Positions 20,148 to 31,361 of a DNA stretch of 47,555 nt are shown piece after piece. How positions within the stretch are numbered: the first letter of the stretch is position 1; each line of letters opens with the position of its first letter. The position numbers and the translations under genes are program-made. The notes under the pieces are model-generated. The model was not told where the DNA came from, searched no databases, and saw only the letters and a list, made by a program, of their open reading frames with translations. This DNA is from Penium margaritaceum (lineage: Eukaryota; Streptophyta; Zygnematophyceae; Desmidiales; Peniaceae), in NCBI GenBank assembly GCA_023375785.1, contig SZWC01008679.1:62021-109575 (forward strand), in the 5' to 3' direction.

Positions 20148-20624
20148 TGCGTCAAGACCTCGATTTTCACTCCGACGGTCGAGGACAATTCGACCAACTA
20201 CCATCGCCCTTTGGTGAACCTTCTTCCACTTTCTGACAACTCGGGCCACTTTTGAGAATCTACGACAGAAGTGTCACGACCGTTTGGTGGACTTCTCGAC
20301 ACATCAAGACATATCTAGATTTGTAAAGATGCATCTCGCATCTTTGCCATCGTTCCTCGAAGCCCACCAACTTCTTGGCAGGAATTCTTGAATCCGACAA
20401 CTCACGACGCGACTCCACACGCGTCCCTCCTTGATCGACCCAACAACCCCAACTTTACCTCATTTGTAACTCGACACTTGTTTACATATGTTCGATCATT
20501 TTGACACTTGTCATCAAAGTACACCTACTGTTAACTATACTATGCTCAAGTTTCTCAAATTCTAAATCATGTTTTGCCTAAAAAAATCTAGCTGTTCACC
20601 ATCTACGCTCCGTTCGGCATAACA
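20148..20624 (+). repeat. 5' LTR of Ty3 element C
   Basis: Starts TGCGTCAAGACC and ends GGCATAACA, two bases before a perfect iMet primer-binding site. Relatives are 19563-20038 (plus) and 7798-8161 (minus, truncated). No intact partner 3' LTR lies in the window. Confidence 0.8.
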
Positions 20625-20626
20625 CT

Positions 20627-20638
20627 TGGTATCAGAGC
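20627..20638 (+). promoter_or_regulatory. Primer-binding site, perfect initiator tRNA-Met match
   Basis: TGGTATCAGAGC, the standard plant LTR-retrotransposon primer site complementary to the 3' end of initiator tRNA-Met, two bases after the LTR. Confidence 0.9.
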
Positions 20639-20770
20639 ACAACGATACTAGAGAGGCATCGTACTACTTTACCCATCTGGAGGACTACCTTGCACAAGCT
20701 GTCAGCGCATCTCGCGTGCTAAGACTTTGCAGACTTCGCAACTATGACGTGAAGCAAGCGAGCACATCCA

Positions 20771-21890
20771 ATGACCAGCAGCGGGTCTTTGGTGACAAAT
20801 TCGACATTGGAGGAGCAAAATGTGCCTATACACACGCACCCTCAAGCGGTAGCGAATGCTTGCGTGGCGGGATATGTGGAAGTGGGATCAACACCTCTGA
20901 ATCCGATGACCAATCCGATCGCAGATCCAACGGCGGTAAACCAGCCGCCCCTACTGACAGCCTTGACGACGACTGGAGGAAAGACATGTGGCACCAGACG
21001 ACAGGCACGAATCAACGAGGAACTGGCAAACCGTATCTCTGCGCTCAAGGGAATCAAGAAACATTTACTCCAAGAGCTCAACGCCGCGATGGAGGCTCTA
21101 CGCAATGCAAGTGCATAAGAGGTAGTGCTCGTCGAGAGATATACCCAACTCTCGAACAAACCTAAGATTTTCCCGGCCCCTCTCGAACCGTTTGATCCTG
21201 CAAACTCAAAGGGACCAATTTTTGACGAGTCTGGAGGTGTACTTTGTCGCTGTTGGGGTCAACAACAATCAAAAGAACATTGAACTCACCGCCACGCTTT
21301 TACATGGCACAACACAAGCTGGTGATCTGATAAAAAGACCATCCGACGGCAACAAGAGACCTGCATGGCCTCATTGACGGCCAATGGCGCCCCTCTCATA
21401 TGGCCAACCGCTGGCGTTCTACCCTTGGAGCAAGTGAACCCATAATGGCAAGATGGGCTGACACCATCGACTGACTGGAATGAGTTCTCACCCGCCATGC
21501 TCGCACGATTTGGACGACTGAACGAGAATTTTGATGCTCGGTGAAAACTCCTGCGTCTCTGTCAGCAGTCTAGCATGGGAGAGTACACGTGGAGATTCCG
21601 CGAGATCATTACTAGTGCACACATCGTCCCCGACGAGCTCTATTTCACTACAACAGCCTGAAACGAGACACCCGATGAGCAATTGGCATTTTGGAATCCA
21701 AAACGGCTTACCGCAGATGATCACACCAGCAAAAAGGACCGAGAGTGCCGGCTACAATGCTGGGATCCGGGAATCCTACGGCTGGCGACCTCTCAACCAC
21801 AATGAGCGTAGAAATGGAGAAAGCCAGTCAGAGGACTCCTTGACTCCGAAGGAAGTGGACGCCGTCGACCAAAGAGATACGCACACCTGT
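20771..21890 (+). pseudogene. Ty3 C gag, up to the zinc knuckle
   Basis: ATG 20771 opens MTSSGSLVTNSTLEEQNVPI and a helix-rich C-terminal stretch (RINEELANRISALKGIKKHL) to a stop at 21118. In other frames follow capsid-like phrases: FLTSLEVYFVAVGVNNNQKN (21215 onward), TATLLHGTTQ, then SSMGEYTWRFREI-type text near 21565. The frame then runs through EVDAVDQRDTHT to the point where element D begins, at 21891. These phrases fit the Ty3 retrotransposon gag domain. At least two frameshifts are needed. Confidence 0.7.
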
Positions 21891-22577
21891 TGTAGCGGGA
21901 GGGCCAGTTCGGCCCTCCCTCCTCGCTGAAGCGAGGGGTGGGTGCGCACCACCCCTCGCGTCAACAAGGGCTGGCTGGCGGCCAGCACTTTGCTGGCCGC
22001 CGGCCAGCTCGCTGCCGGCCGGCGGCCGGCCAAGCGACCAGCCGGCCACCGGCCGGCCAGCCGCCAGCCGCCGATCGCGGCCTCAGCCCAATCGGCGGTT
22101 GAGAGGACACGAGGGCCTCAAAGGCAAGGCCTCGTGGCCTCGTGCCCTCGCCCCCCGCACCCTCCTTGCAAAACAAGCAAGCGAGGAAGAGGGATAGGGG
22201 GAGTGAGGATGAGGTCGAGAGAGCTGCCGCGAAATCGCCAGCGTGCCTCGCACGCAACGATTTCACGCCAGAACGGCAAAACGTAAATCGAAGTTTTTTC
22301 GCGATAAACTTCGACATGAAATAAACAAAGTAACTCATACAAACACACGAGTTTGAGGTAAAAACCCCCGGTTTGGGTCCCAAAACCAGGGGTTTGGTTA
22401 AAAACGGAAATGGGCCTCTGGAGACTCGAAACATTTGAGTATCCCTGCTCTGGATTGTTAATGACGTTTGCCCCTCAGTCCTGTGAAGGGGGTAAACCCC
22501 TGACGCGGACTGAGAACGCCATTATGTGAACTCCGACGATGACTTCAGAGAATGAGCTAGAGACTCAGCCCGTTACA
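21891..22577 (+). repeat. 5' LTR of Ty3 element D, hairpin-rich
   Basis: 687 bp. The first 70 bases hold three hairpins in a row: 9-bp stem with a 5-base loop (21897-21919), 6-bp stem with a TGAA tetraloop (21921-21936), and a longer stem 21933-21957. Then come dense GGCCGGCC-type palindromes (about 21965-22065). The second half is less GC-rich. The partner is 36628-37334. Confidence 0.9.
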
Positions 22578-22578
22578 G

Positions 22579-22594
22579 TGGTTCTCAGAGCCAG
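22579..22594 (+). promoter_or_regulatory. Primer-binding site of element D (iMet-like, altered)
   Basis: TGGTTCTCAGAGCCAG one base after the LTR. It resembles TGGTATCAGAGCCA with one extra and one changed base. Confidence 0.6.
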
Positions 22595-23444
22595 ACGACC
22601 CTCGCGACCAAGAGTTTGACGTAAACGGCGGCTACGACATAGATAAAACACCGCCGGCAGCTACAAGCAACAGCAGAAACACCAGAAGAGACTACGACAT
22701 CTATAATTCACGGATTGAAGCGCCGTAAAGTGCATTAGAGAGCTTGAAAAGAACTCTACTTGGTGGAGACTTTTCCTTCCAGACTCTTCTCACTTATAGA
22801 GGGCTAGGAAGATTTTTGTGGGGCGGGGTGGGGAGTTCCCACCCTAAAAAACCACAAAATCCTCCCCATTTTCAAGGCTCATTGAAAACTCCCTCATCCA
22901 AAAATTGGAACAGCGCCCCTTCCCAGGCTTAGGGACTCTCACGGCCTGAGAGCACCCTAAAATGGAGGGTGACACCTTGAAGATTTTTGGCGGCTCGCCA
23001 ACGCCGCCGGCTCAAGGGAAGACGCCGCCCAAAAATGCGAGAGGATCAAGGAGCGTGAAGAGAAGACGAAGGAAGACAAGTAGACAAGAGGAAGACAAGA
23101 AGTAGAAGAAATAGTGAAAGAATTGTTAGGAATTTTTAGAATTCCTCTTTGCACTCCTTGCTCTTGTTTTGTGAGCGACACTCACATCCCTTGTCATTTC
23201 CTTGTCTTATAATGTTCTGTTTGCCTAGGTACTAGTCCTTTCCAATCACCGTGAGTCACGGATTAGGAAGACCAGTTTCAAAATCCACAACCTTGTGCCG
23301 ACGTGGCGGCCTAGGAACATAGAAAACTAGTTTATAATTATCTCACCGATCGTGAGTGCAAGGGGTTTGTGGGAGGGATTCCTCCTTAATGTTGTGGGGT
23401 GATTCTCACAACCGTCTTCACGTACTAGTTGCACGGGCGACGAG
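22595..23444 (+). other. Untranslated leader of Ty3 element D
   Basis: About 850 bases between primer site and gag ATG. It contains a G-rich patch (GGGGCGGGGTGGGG near 22820) facing CCCACCC, a purine-rich AAGACAAG stretch near 23060-23110, and no long frame in register with gag. A packaging or dimerisation signal would be expected here but none can be pinned down. Confidence 0.5.
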
Positions 23445-25505
23445 ATGGCGATTGCCGGATCGTCCAAGACCAACAAGGGCAAGGTGGTGACGGCATCGCC
23501 ACGAGCTCTTGGCGGACTCCAAATTTTGGGAGCCGCCACCGCGAGCATGGTTGCCAACCCAAAGGCAACCGTACCGCCAAGGGCAACCATACTGCCGAAG
23601 GCAACCGATGCCAACCTCGGCGATACCGAGAAGCGTGCAGAGGCCAAAAAGGTGCTCGACACGCACGTGGACGACCCCCACGTGACGGACAATGCGATGG
23701 AGGAGGATATCCCGAGGGGAGACTTCGACGAAGAGCACGATGCCGACGATGGCAAAGGCAACGAGGATCACGACCATCGCCATCGTCGTGCGACGAGCTC
23801 GAGCCGATCGCTCGAGAAGGGCAAAATGCCCGCCGCATCGCCTGAAGCTGCCGACGGCAGCGAGATTGTCGAGAGTAGCAAGGGTGTTGAAAGAAGCCAC
23901 ACAGGAAGTTCCCGCGAGAACGAGCAAGACGACATCGCCGCGAAGGCAATTCGCGATGACCGTCGTAGGCTTGCGGTGTTTTCTGCCGAGGCCGTAGGCC
24001 GACTCAAGATCACCACCGATGGTGGAGATACGGCACCACTCGGAGGAATGGGGGCGGATCCTCCTTCCTACGATGCGGCCGCAATGGGGCAAGGCAGCGT
24101 CCACTCGAGCGTCTTCGCCGACGAAAGTCTCCTCCAAAAGGTGGGACTCCTTGGAGGTGTGTACGTGAACCATACCCTCTTGCTTTGGGTAAGGGTGCAC
24201 AGACAATGCGAGGCCTTGGAGGCTATCACCGATGCTCTGGAGACATCAGAGCTCAAGTTCGCGTTTGCCAACCTGCTAGCCCACGTCGGGCACAGCATCA
24301 CGGACCTTGACCGTGATCGCCACCTGCAGCGCCTGGCTACCCATGAGGCAAGCCGCCAATGCAACGACCTCGACAAGGCATTGCAGAGCGTGACCCAGGC
24401 GCGGATGCAGCAACAAGCGCAGCGTGCCACAACTGCGGATGCTTCTGCCGGTGGCAGGGACGACGTGCCTACCTCGACAACTTCGGGGCCGTTCATGAAC
24501 ACGTCCTTCCTCCACAGTGTGGAGATCTTCCGGAAGGGCATGAAGCTGACCGATTGGCTGAACTGCATGGAGCACATTCTACATTTCCACAAGGCTCCAC
24601 TCAGCTAGTGGGGCGACCTTGCCACGACGCAGCTTGAAGACAAACTCTTCAAGTATGTGGTCAAGGAGTGGATTGCGCAGCAGCCGCACCTCGAGTTGCA
24701 GCCCATGCCGTGGCAGGCCTTCTGCGCAATCATGCATAAGAAGTGCACCTAACGTGAGGAGGCGCAGCACGCTTTCCACAAGATCAAGGACTTCAGGCAC
24801 CTCGGCAACTCGCTCGAATCCTACTTAAGCGAGTTCGCCGCACTCGTGAAGGAAGCCAAAAGCTTCACCGAGGGCGATGGGACTCTCACTTTCAAGTACG
24901 CGGAGTGCATGTTGTTGGAGTACTTGCGTGATGGTCTCGCTAGCGAGAAGCTGACGGACAAGACCACCACGACAGCCACTGGCCAAGCTTGGACAAGCTG
25001 GAGGGCGTTACACGACTACATGAGCGAAGTGTATTCGGCGAACCCGACGCACTACTCTGATGCACGGCCAAACGCGCGTGCACAGCAAGGCCGCAACATG
25101 CGCATGTATGCAGCAGGGACTGGTGGGTCAGCTAGACAGCGAGGCGGGGCCAAGGGCAAGCAGCCTGCAAACCCTCCAACCAAGAAGGCTGGTGGATACA
25201 AGGGCCCCAACAACAAGCGCAGCCGCGAGAATGACGAGCTGCAGGCGGCGCGTGAGCGTCGCAACACATCCTTCCGCGAAGGCCTCTGCCACAATTGCAT
25301 GCAGCCGGGCCACTTTAGGGCTCAGTGCCCTCGGGCATGCTGGGGGTGGACAAGAGGTCGCGGCGTTAGCTATAGCAGTAGCACCTCGTGGGGATGGTAC
25401 AGCAGGAGGCCGCAAAGAGGCCCGTGGACAGGGTCGCGGTCGCGGCAATGGGCCCGGCTGTGGTAACGGACAGGGCAGTGGGGCGGGTTTTCTCCACCCC
25501 TGAGT
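23445..25505 (+). pseudogene. Ty3 D gag with CCHC zinc knuckle
   Basis: Starts at ATG 23445 (MAIAGSSKTNKGKVVTASPR). An acidic, low-complexity N-terminal part is followed by a helical region (about 24170-24400). A capsid-like domain runs from about 24480 (SVEIFRKGMKLTDWLNCMEH) through GNSLESYLSEFAALVKEAKS to a Cx2Cx4Hx4C knuckle CHNCMQPGHFRAQC (25287-25328). In-frame stops: TAG at 24606 and TAA near 24750. A frameshift just after the knuckle moves into a Gly/Arg-rich tail (GQGRGRGNGPGCGNGQGSG) ending about 25503. The protein would form the particle shell and bind genomic RNA. Confidence 0.85.
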
Positions 25506-25556
25506 GACGTCAGTGGGCACCACTCAGGGGTAAAACTGGATCACGAGTGTGGGTTC

Positions 25557-26246
25557 ATGTTTTTAGATGAGGATGTCAAACAATTTGAGTTTGTGACGAG
25601 TTCAAATTTCTCTATTGTCTTCTCTCCTTTTGTTGAACCGCATTCTACACTTGCTGACCGACATTGCCCACTAAACCTTGCATCTCCGGAAGAGATACAT
25701 GATCGTACATGCTTTGTGGTGGCGACACCGACCACTGTGCAAGAGTTGTGTGACACAGTGATTGAAGCAAACGCCCTCAAAGCCATGAGTTCAATCATGT
25801 TCGTAGTACCTTTAGTCGAAGATTTTGACCCAGTAAAATTTAAAGACTGGAAGGTACTAGCTGAATTCACACGTGCCCACAAGATGTGGACTCGAGTGGG
25901 TGAATCATGGGAGTTACGACGACCGTCGTACAGATTCCGTGTTTATCACAAACTCGGCTTGCCGTTGTCGAGTCTATTCACTCGGAAGAGTGGAGGCAAC
26001 ATGACGATGCAGTTCAAAGGACACCTAGCTGGTGCTCCCATGAACGTACTTGCTAACACTGGAGCAGATGACTCTTTTGTTAGCCTTGGGTTTACCCGAC
26101 ACGTTTGCCTGAAGTACGAGCCATCGAATGGCGCAGTTGTTGTTGGTGACAAACGTACGGTACCCGTGATCGGTACTTTTAAAGCAGAAAACTTGCATTC
26201 AAGGGTACACACAGAGTGTCACGTTGAAGGTACTCAACCTTCTTGA
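25557..26246 (+). pseudogene. Ty3 D protease region, catalytic Asp changed
   Basis: Protease lies in the C-terminal half of this 230-codon frame: FKGHLAGAPMNVLANTGADD is the retropepsin start, where the motif should be Asp-Thr-Gly-Ala. Here the Asp codon is AAC (26055-26057), Asn, a single G-to-A change, so the enzyme would be dead. Downstream VVVGDKRTVPVIGTF matches the flap-side strand. The frame ends at 26246, but the fold continues in another frame (LLDRFDVVLGDPWLRDN, about 26240-26290), so there is a frameshift. Confidence 0.8.
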
Positions 26247-26429
26247 CCGGTTTGACGTGGTGCTAGGCGATCCCTGGCTCCGTGACAACAAGGCTCTAAT
26301 GTGCTTTGAATCAAAGCGTTTGATCCTCCAAAAAGGACAACGCTGCTTTACGTTGGTTATGAGTACGGAATAATCACTGACCCGACTCAAATTCCATGCC
26401 AGCTTGTCTGCGATGCAGGTCAAGAGACG

Positions 26430-27159
26430 TCTTTGACAAGGTTTTCGATACTTCTTGGCTCAGCTGCAGAAAGTGGAGGAAGACGTGAAGGAAGACATGC
26501 CACAAGAGATTAGGTCTATATTGACGGAGTTGTCGGACGTATTCCAAGACCCACCGGCTGGACTTCCACCAGAAAGATGCGTGGGCCACACGATTCCGCT
26601 CTAACCGGAGGTGACTCCTCCATTCAGACCCATGTATCGCCTTAGTCTAATAGAAAGGCGAGAGGCCGAACGCCAAATCAAAGAGTACCTTGCAAAAGGG
26701 TGGATAGAGCCCAATAGCTTGTCGTACAGTGCGTCGATCCTTTTTGTGAACAAAAAGGACGGTGGTTTATGCACGTGCGTGGATTACCGGGCGCTGAACA
26801 AGCTGATGGTGAAAAATCGATTCCCCTTACCACGGATCGAGGACCTTTTTGACCAACTCCAAGGGGCAAAAGCATTTTCGTCCTTGGATTTGTCTCAAGG
26901 GTACCATCAAATCCACATCACGGAAGATGATGTGTCCAAAACCGCATTTCGAACGCACATGGGACACTATCATTTCCAAGTGTTATGCTTTGGGCTTACA
27001 AATGCCCCGGAAACCTTCCAAGGAGAAATGAACCGAACGTTCGCCAAGCAACTCGGACAGTCTATCTTGGTTTACCTGGATGACATCCTGGTTTTCTCCA
27101 AATCAATGAAAGAGCACATAGAACATCTGCGCAAAGTTCTCGCAATCCAACGGGAATAG
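26430..27159 (+). pseudogene. Ty3 D reverse transcriptase
   Basis: In frame from about 26460: IRSILTELSDVFQDPPAGLP, then TAA at 26602-26604, then PPFRPMYRLSLIERREAERQ, GLCTCVDYRALNKLMVKNRF (RT motif 2 region), SSLDLSQGYHQIHI (first catalytic Asp), CFGLTNAPETFQ and the catalytic YLDD (27073-27084) in YLDDILVFSKS. All three catalytic Asp are present. TAG at 27157-27159 separates it from the thumb. This is a standard Ty3/gypsy RT, placed before RNase H and integrase, which identifies the superfamily. Confidence 0.9.
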
Positions 27160-27814
27160 AAGTTCTATGCGAAAGTGAGCAAGTGCAAGTTTGCACAAGA
27201 GGAGCTCAAATACCTTGGACACATCATCAGCAAGGACGGCATCTGTGTCGACCCACAAAAGGTCCAAGCCGTTGTGGACTGGCCACGTCCCGAAAATGAT
27301 GGGCAGATTTGGTCTTTCCTTGGCCTTGCAAACTACTTTCGACAGTTTATGCAAGGGTATTCGACCCTGGTAGCACCGCTTACCAGGCTCACGCGAAAAG
27401 ACGTGCGTTGGCAATGGACACCTAATTGCGAGAACGCTTCTCTCAAAGTCAAAGAGCTTCTATTCCCGGTGCCTGTCCTAGCTCATCCTGATCCATCGCA
27501 AGCATGGGAGGTTCGATGTGATGCGTTGATAGTAGGACTCGGAGCCGTCCTCATGCATAACAGTCACCCAGTGGCGTATGAGAGCCGGAAGCTCATCCCC
27601 GCGGAAACGCCGTACACGACTGGGGATCAAGAGCTCCTTGCGGTAGTACACGCTTTCAAGATGTGGTGTTACTACCTCGAGGGTGCTGAAGGGGGTGTGA
27701 AGGTTGTAACCGACCATAATCCATTCGTGTTTTTCCAAATGCAACCGAACCTGTCAAGACGACAAGCACGTTGGAGCAAATAGCTGAGCCGATTCTCGTT
27801 CACATGGGAATATC
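27160..27814 (+). pseudogene. Ty3 D RT end and RNase H, interrupted by copia E
   Basis: FYAKVSKCKFAQEELKYLGH (RT connection), IICVDPQKV-type end, LANYFRQFMQGYSTLVAPLT, then RNase H: VRCDALIVGLGAVL (first catalytic position), YTTGDQELLAVVHAFKMWCY (catalytic Glu) and VTDHNPFVFF (catalytic Asp). TAG at 27781-27783 falls where the family often has an aromatic residue. The frame continues as LSRFSFTWEY up to 27814, where copia E begins. The next codons of the same domain, RPGRINVTNPLSR, are found at 34722, in the phase predicted after removing the insertion. Confidence 0.9.
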
Positions 27815-28798
27815 TGCTGAAGATTTGCCCCTCTGCATGCCCAAGTGCGGCGCCGGGAGGCGCTGACGAGCTGCCAGAATGAGAAAAATCATTGTCGACG
27901 GATCTGCAGACTCCAGGATTGCTCGGATCCTAAAATGGAGGATTGCTCCTAAAATTTGACGAGTCGCTGAATCCGGTGGAAGTTGTTTCACCAGATTTGG
28001 ACTAGTAACGAGGGAGATGTGGGCTTCCAAAGTTGGGGTGTGCGCAGCGGTTCTGGGAGCCGGCCGCGGTTCGACTTCCGGTGAATGATTGACCGGAACG
28101 AGTAACAAAATGCCACCTTGGGATTTTGCTCCGGAAGATCTGCCGAGGCATCCGGTGGATGATCCCCCGGATTTCAGAAGTGCAGTTTGTTAATGAGGGA
28201 CTTAGCCAAAATCCTGGCTCGGAGTCCGGAACTCAGTAGTACAGCTTGTTACTCGGGGACAGTCAAAATTCCGACTGCAGGTCCGCGAACAGGCTTCGAC
28301 CCACATCCATCCGCATCACCTAACTCGATGATTAACTCATCAAAACAGACCCCAAAGGTGCAAGGGGCGCCGCCACTACACGTAGGGTCATCTGCGCCTC
28401 TGGAATGGCGTGTTGATGGGTCTTTGATGTGTGAAGGCGCCTTGGCGGGCGACGTGGTACGCGCCGCCGAGTGAGCGGCTGGTTTGGGGTGCTGCGCTTC
28501 GACTGACGTAACGGGAGCTACGGTTATTCAAATCACACACGGTTTGGTACGTTGGAGAGCTCATGACTAGCCCTACAAGTGTTCAGACCATGTCCATGCT
28601 AAAAAACTAATGCAAAATAGCGTTATTCCCTTCGCAAAAGTGACCGTCTCGCATTTGTCTTTAACTGCCAGAAACATAGTGTGAGGCGACCAGAAAGCTC
28701 ACGCTTAGTCTCAGAACCTGCACAAAACATAGCCATGAGCATACTAGACCCGTCGGGCCACGTTGGAACTGTCTCCTCCTGGGGGCCGTTTTCTGACA
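27815..28798 (+). repeat. 5' LTR of copia E
   Basis: 984 bp, TGCTGAAGATT...CTGACA. In the first roughly 168 bases I count about 18 differences from 33733-34716; later parts differ less. No primer-binding site that I recognise follows (AAGGGTTATGGTCCC), so the primer tRNA is unclear. Confidence 0.92.
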
Positions 28799-28930
28799 AA
28801 GGGTTATGGTCCCACCGCCCTGACCGGTCTACACATCGCTCACGGTTTTTTTCGCGGCGGACGGGAGCGTCGTCAGGGATGACTTCGCCATCAAGTTCTG
28901 CGGTCCTGGAGTTGAAGACTGCGCAAATGG

Positions 28931-29209
28931 CACAGAAGGAGACGCAGCCCATCCAGAAGTGTGCAGGTGGTCCTGGCTACCGGCTATGGAGGTGGCACTT
29001 CGAGCTGCACCTCGCGCATAAGGGGCTGCTGGAGGTCATGAAGGGAACGGAACTCCTCGACAAAGCGACGGCGACGGAAGTGTAGAAGGAGGCCTTCGCA
29101 AAGAAGAACACGGAGGTGCTCATGCTGCTGGTGTCCGGGATGGCCGAGTCGCAGTGGGGCTACTTCCAGGGCTACAAGCTGGCAGCCGAAGCTTGGCAAA
29201 AGCTTTGTG
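28931..29209. repeat. First copy of a 279-bp duplication at N 29210
   Basis: Identical by eye to 29211-29489; a single N lies between. It falls inside gag and would duplicate 93 codons. It is an assembly seam, not a biological repeat. Confidence 0.9.
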
Positions 29210-29210
29210 N

Positions 29211-29489
29211 CACAGAAGGAGACGCAGCCCATCCAGAAGTGTGCAGGTGGTCCTGGCTACCGGCTATGGAGGTGGCACTTCGAGCTGCACCTCGCGCATA
29301 AGGGGCTGCTGGAGGTCATGAAGGGAACGGAACTCCTCGACAAAGCGACGGCGACGGAAGTGTAGAAGGAGGCCTTCGCAAAGAAGAACACGGAGGTGCT
29401 CATGCTGCTGGTGTCCGGGATGGCCGAGTCGCAGTGGGGCTACTTCCAGGGCTACAAGCTGGCAGCCGAAGCTTGGCAAAAGCTTTGTG
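29211..29489. repeat. Second copy of the 279-bp duplication at N 29210
   Basis: Partner of 28931-29209; continues into unique gag sequence. Confidence 0.9.
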
Positions 29490-30000
29490 CCATCTATCAA
29501 TCCAAGTCGCTGGCAAATAGAAAATCTTCGCAATGAAGCGACTCCTGACAGTGAGAATCGAGGAGGGTGATGATGTCATCACCGCCATGCAATAGATCGA
29601 GTCGCTCACCTCACAGTGCAATAATGTGGGGTGGAAGATCGACACGCAGCTGCATGCGATGGTTCTCCTCATGGCCCTTCCTAACAGTTGGAACCCTCTC
29701 ATTACAGTCTTGGGAGGATGGCAGAGGACAAGCTCACCTATGGCGCGGTCGCAGAGTACATCCGCAACAAGGTGCAGCGACGGAGCTGCGGGGAGTCCTC
29801 GTCTTCCTCATGGGCCCTTGTCACCAAAACGCATGGTGGCGGAAGCGGGGCCAAGGGAGGTGGCGGACAGGGCGGCGACAAGAAGGGCACCAAGAAGGGT
29901 GCGTGCCGTAATTGTGGCAAGGAGGACCATTGGGCCAGTGAGTGCACCGAGGAGGCAAAGGCTGGCGGCAAGAAAGCCAAAGGCAAGAAGGCGCTCCTAA

Positions 30001-30620
30001 ACGGCACTCAAAAACACTACCTCAAGAAGGCCAACCGGCGATGCCTTGACTCCGGAGCGGAGGAGCATACCCAGGTCGAGAAGGTCGGGTTCATCAACTA
30101 CACCAAGTCCAACAAGTCCATGGTGGTCGCGAACGACAAGGTCGAGCCGGCGGCTGGCCAAGGAGACGTGGACGTGGAGGTGGTGGTTGGTGGAAAGCGA
30201 GTGCAGCGTGTCATCAAGGACGTGCAGCATGTACCCGGCTTGGGTGATATTCAAAGTGTTAGCCGCCTGACTGACAAGGGATACGAGGTGCTCTTCAGGA
30301 GAAGAGGGGCAGTCGTGTGAAAGGACGGTGGCGGCGAGCCCGTGCTGGAGGCTAAGCGCGAGGGAGGCCTCTACATTGTGGAGACCAAGGTGATCCCCAC
30401 AGCGACAGATTCAGTAGACCCGCAAGAACGCACCGTGAACCTGGCCAAAGGAGGGGGAGCTGATCTAGAGCTTTGGCATCGACGACTGGGGCATTCCTCA
30501 CTCGCAGTCATGAAGGAGATGGCAAAGCGCAAGCTGGTACGCGGCCTTGTCATCGACGGTGCGGAAGAGGCGACAGATGCAGCAAAAGCACAAAAAGTGT
30601 GAGCCTTGCATTTCGGGCAA
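30001..30620 (+). pseudogene. Copia E protease and pre-integrase zinc region
   Basis: RRCLDSGAEEHTQVEKVGFI carries the intact Asp-Ser-Gly-Ala protease motif (about 30040), followed by VIKDVQHVPGLGDIQSVSRL, the conserved end. TGA at 30318-30320 interrupts. The GAG-pre-integrase region follows: ELWHRRLGHSSLAVMKEMAK (His-His of the HHCC finger, about 30470). The two Cys (CEPCISGK, about 30604) are in another frame, so a frameshift lies between about 30545 and 30600. Confidence 0.85.
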
Positions 30621-31359
30621 GGCGTGGCGCATACCATTCAACGAGAACGTGAATCGCGCCTCGGACCTGCTGGAGGTCGTGCACAACGACGTTTGTGGAC
30701 CATTCAAGACGGCGTCAAAGAGCGGCGCGCGTTACTTCATCACCTTCACTGATGACTACAGTAGAAAACTCTTCGTGTACTTCATGAAGCGGATAGGCGA
30801 GGTCCTAGACCTGCTGAAGGAGTATGTCGTTGCGGTGGAGAGGCAGACCGACCGGAAGGTCAAGGCGCTACACAGTGACAACGGCGGAGAGTACGTGGGC
30901 TGTAGCGGGTGGATGAAGCAGCAGGGCATAAAATGGCAACAAACTACGCCGTATTTGTCTCAGTCAAATGGCGGAGCGGGCGAACCAGACGCTGCTGAAA
31001 ATGGTACGGACCATGTTGGTGGATCCTGAATTGCCGCGAAGCTTCTGGGCGGAAGCTGTACGTACGGCAAGCCACACCATCAACCTCATTCCTATAGCAA
31101 ATGCTGAAGGGGAGGAGCAGCTGGAAGACGCCGTAGGAGGTTTGGAGCGGGTGCAAGCCAAGTGTGGCACACCTGAAAGTGTTCGAGTGCAAGGCGCATG
31201 CGGTGGTGCAGGCTGCGCAGAGGCGTGACAGCAAGCAGGAGCCGCGGGCAAATTCGTATCTCTTCCTTGGCTATGAGAGCGCGCATAAGGCGTATCGACT
31301 CTATGACATGCGCAAGGACGAGGTAATCCATAGCCGAGATGTCGATTTTGACGAGCAGT
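30547..31359 (+). pseudogene. Copia E integrase
   Basis: Core motifs: LLEVVHNDVCGPFKTASKSG (first Asp), FITFTDDYSRKLFVYFMK, VKALHSDNGGEYV (second Asp). A frameshift near 30965 follows, then the third acidic position in MAERANQTLLKMVRTMLVDP (Glu of AER). FWAEAVRTASHTINLIP and the C-terminal YLFLGYESAHKAYRLYDMRK stretch (about 31255) follow after another shift. Stop TAG at 31359-31361. The DDE triad residues are all still readable. Integrase joins element cDNA to the host. Confidence 0.88.
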
Positions 31360-31361
31360 AG

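Larger units (their letters stand above)
28879..30000 (+). pseudogene. Copia E gag with CCHC knuckle
   Basis: ATG 28879 opens MTSPSSSAVLELKTAQMAQK. Then LWRWHFELHLAHKGLLEVMK and WGYFQGYKLAAEAWQKL match the Ty1/copia gag fold (Trp-rich helices), SKSLANR...FAMKRLLTVRIEEGDDV and LLMALPNSWNPLI the second half. The knuckle is CRNCGKEDHWASEC (29904-29945), complete CCHC, set in Lys/Gly-rich text. TAG at 29083 (and its duplicate at 29363), a frameshift near 29517, TAG at 29593 and a frameshift near 29715 break it. Positions 28931-29209 are repeated at 29211-29489 by the assembly. Confidence 0.85.

Noticed and set aside
21961..22434. 157-codon minus-strand ORF over the element D LTR
   Set aside because: It covers palindromic LTR DNA, where open frames on both strands arise from GC content; the other LTR does not keep the frame intact.
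22815..22850. G-quadruplex in the leader of element D
   Set aside because: Only three runs of four G are adjacent (GGGGCGGGGTGGGG) and they face a complementary CCCACCC, so a hairpin is as likely.
23327..24592. Long minus-strand ORFs opposite element D gag (up to 262 codons)
   Set aside because: Antisense shadows of the GC-rich gag frame; no motif and no independent support.
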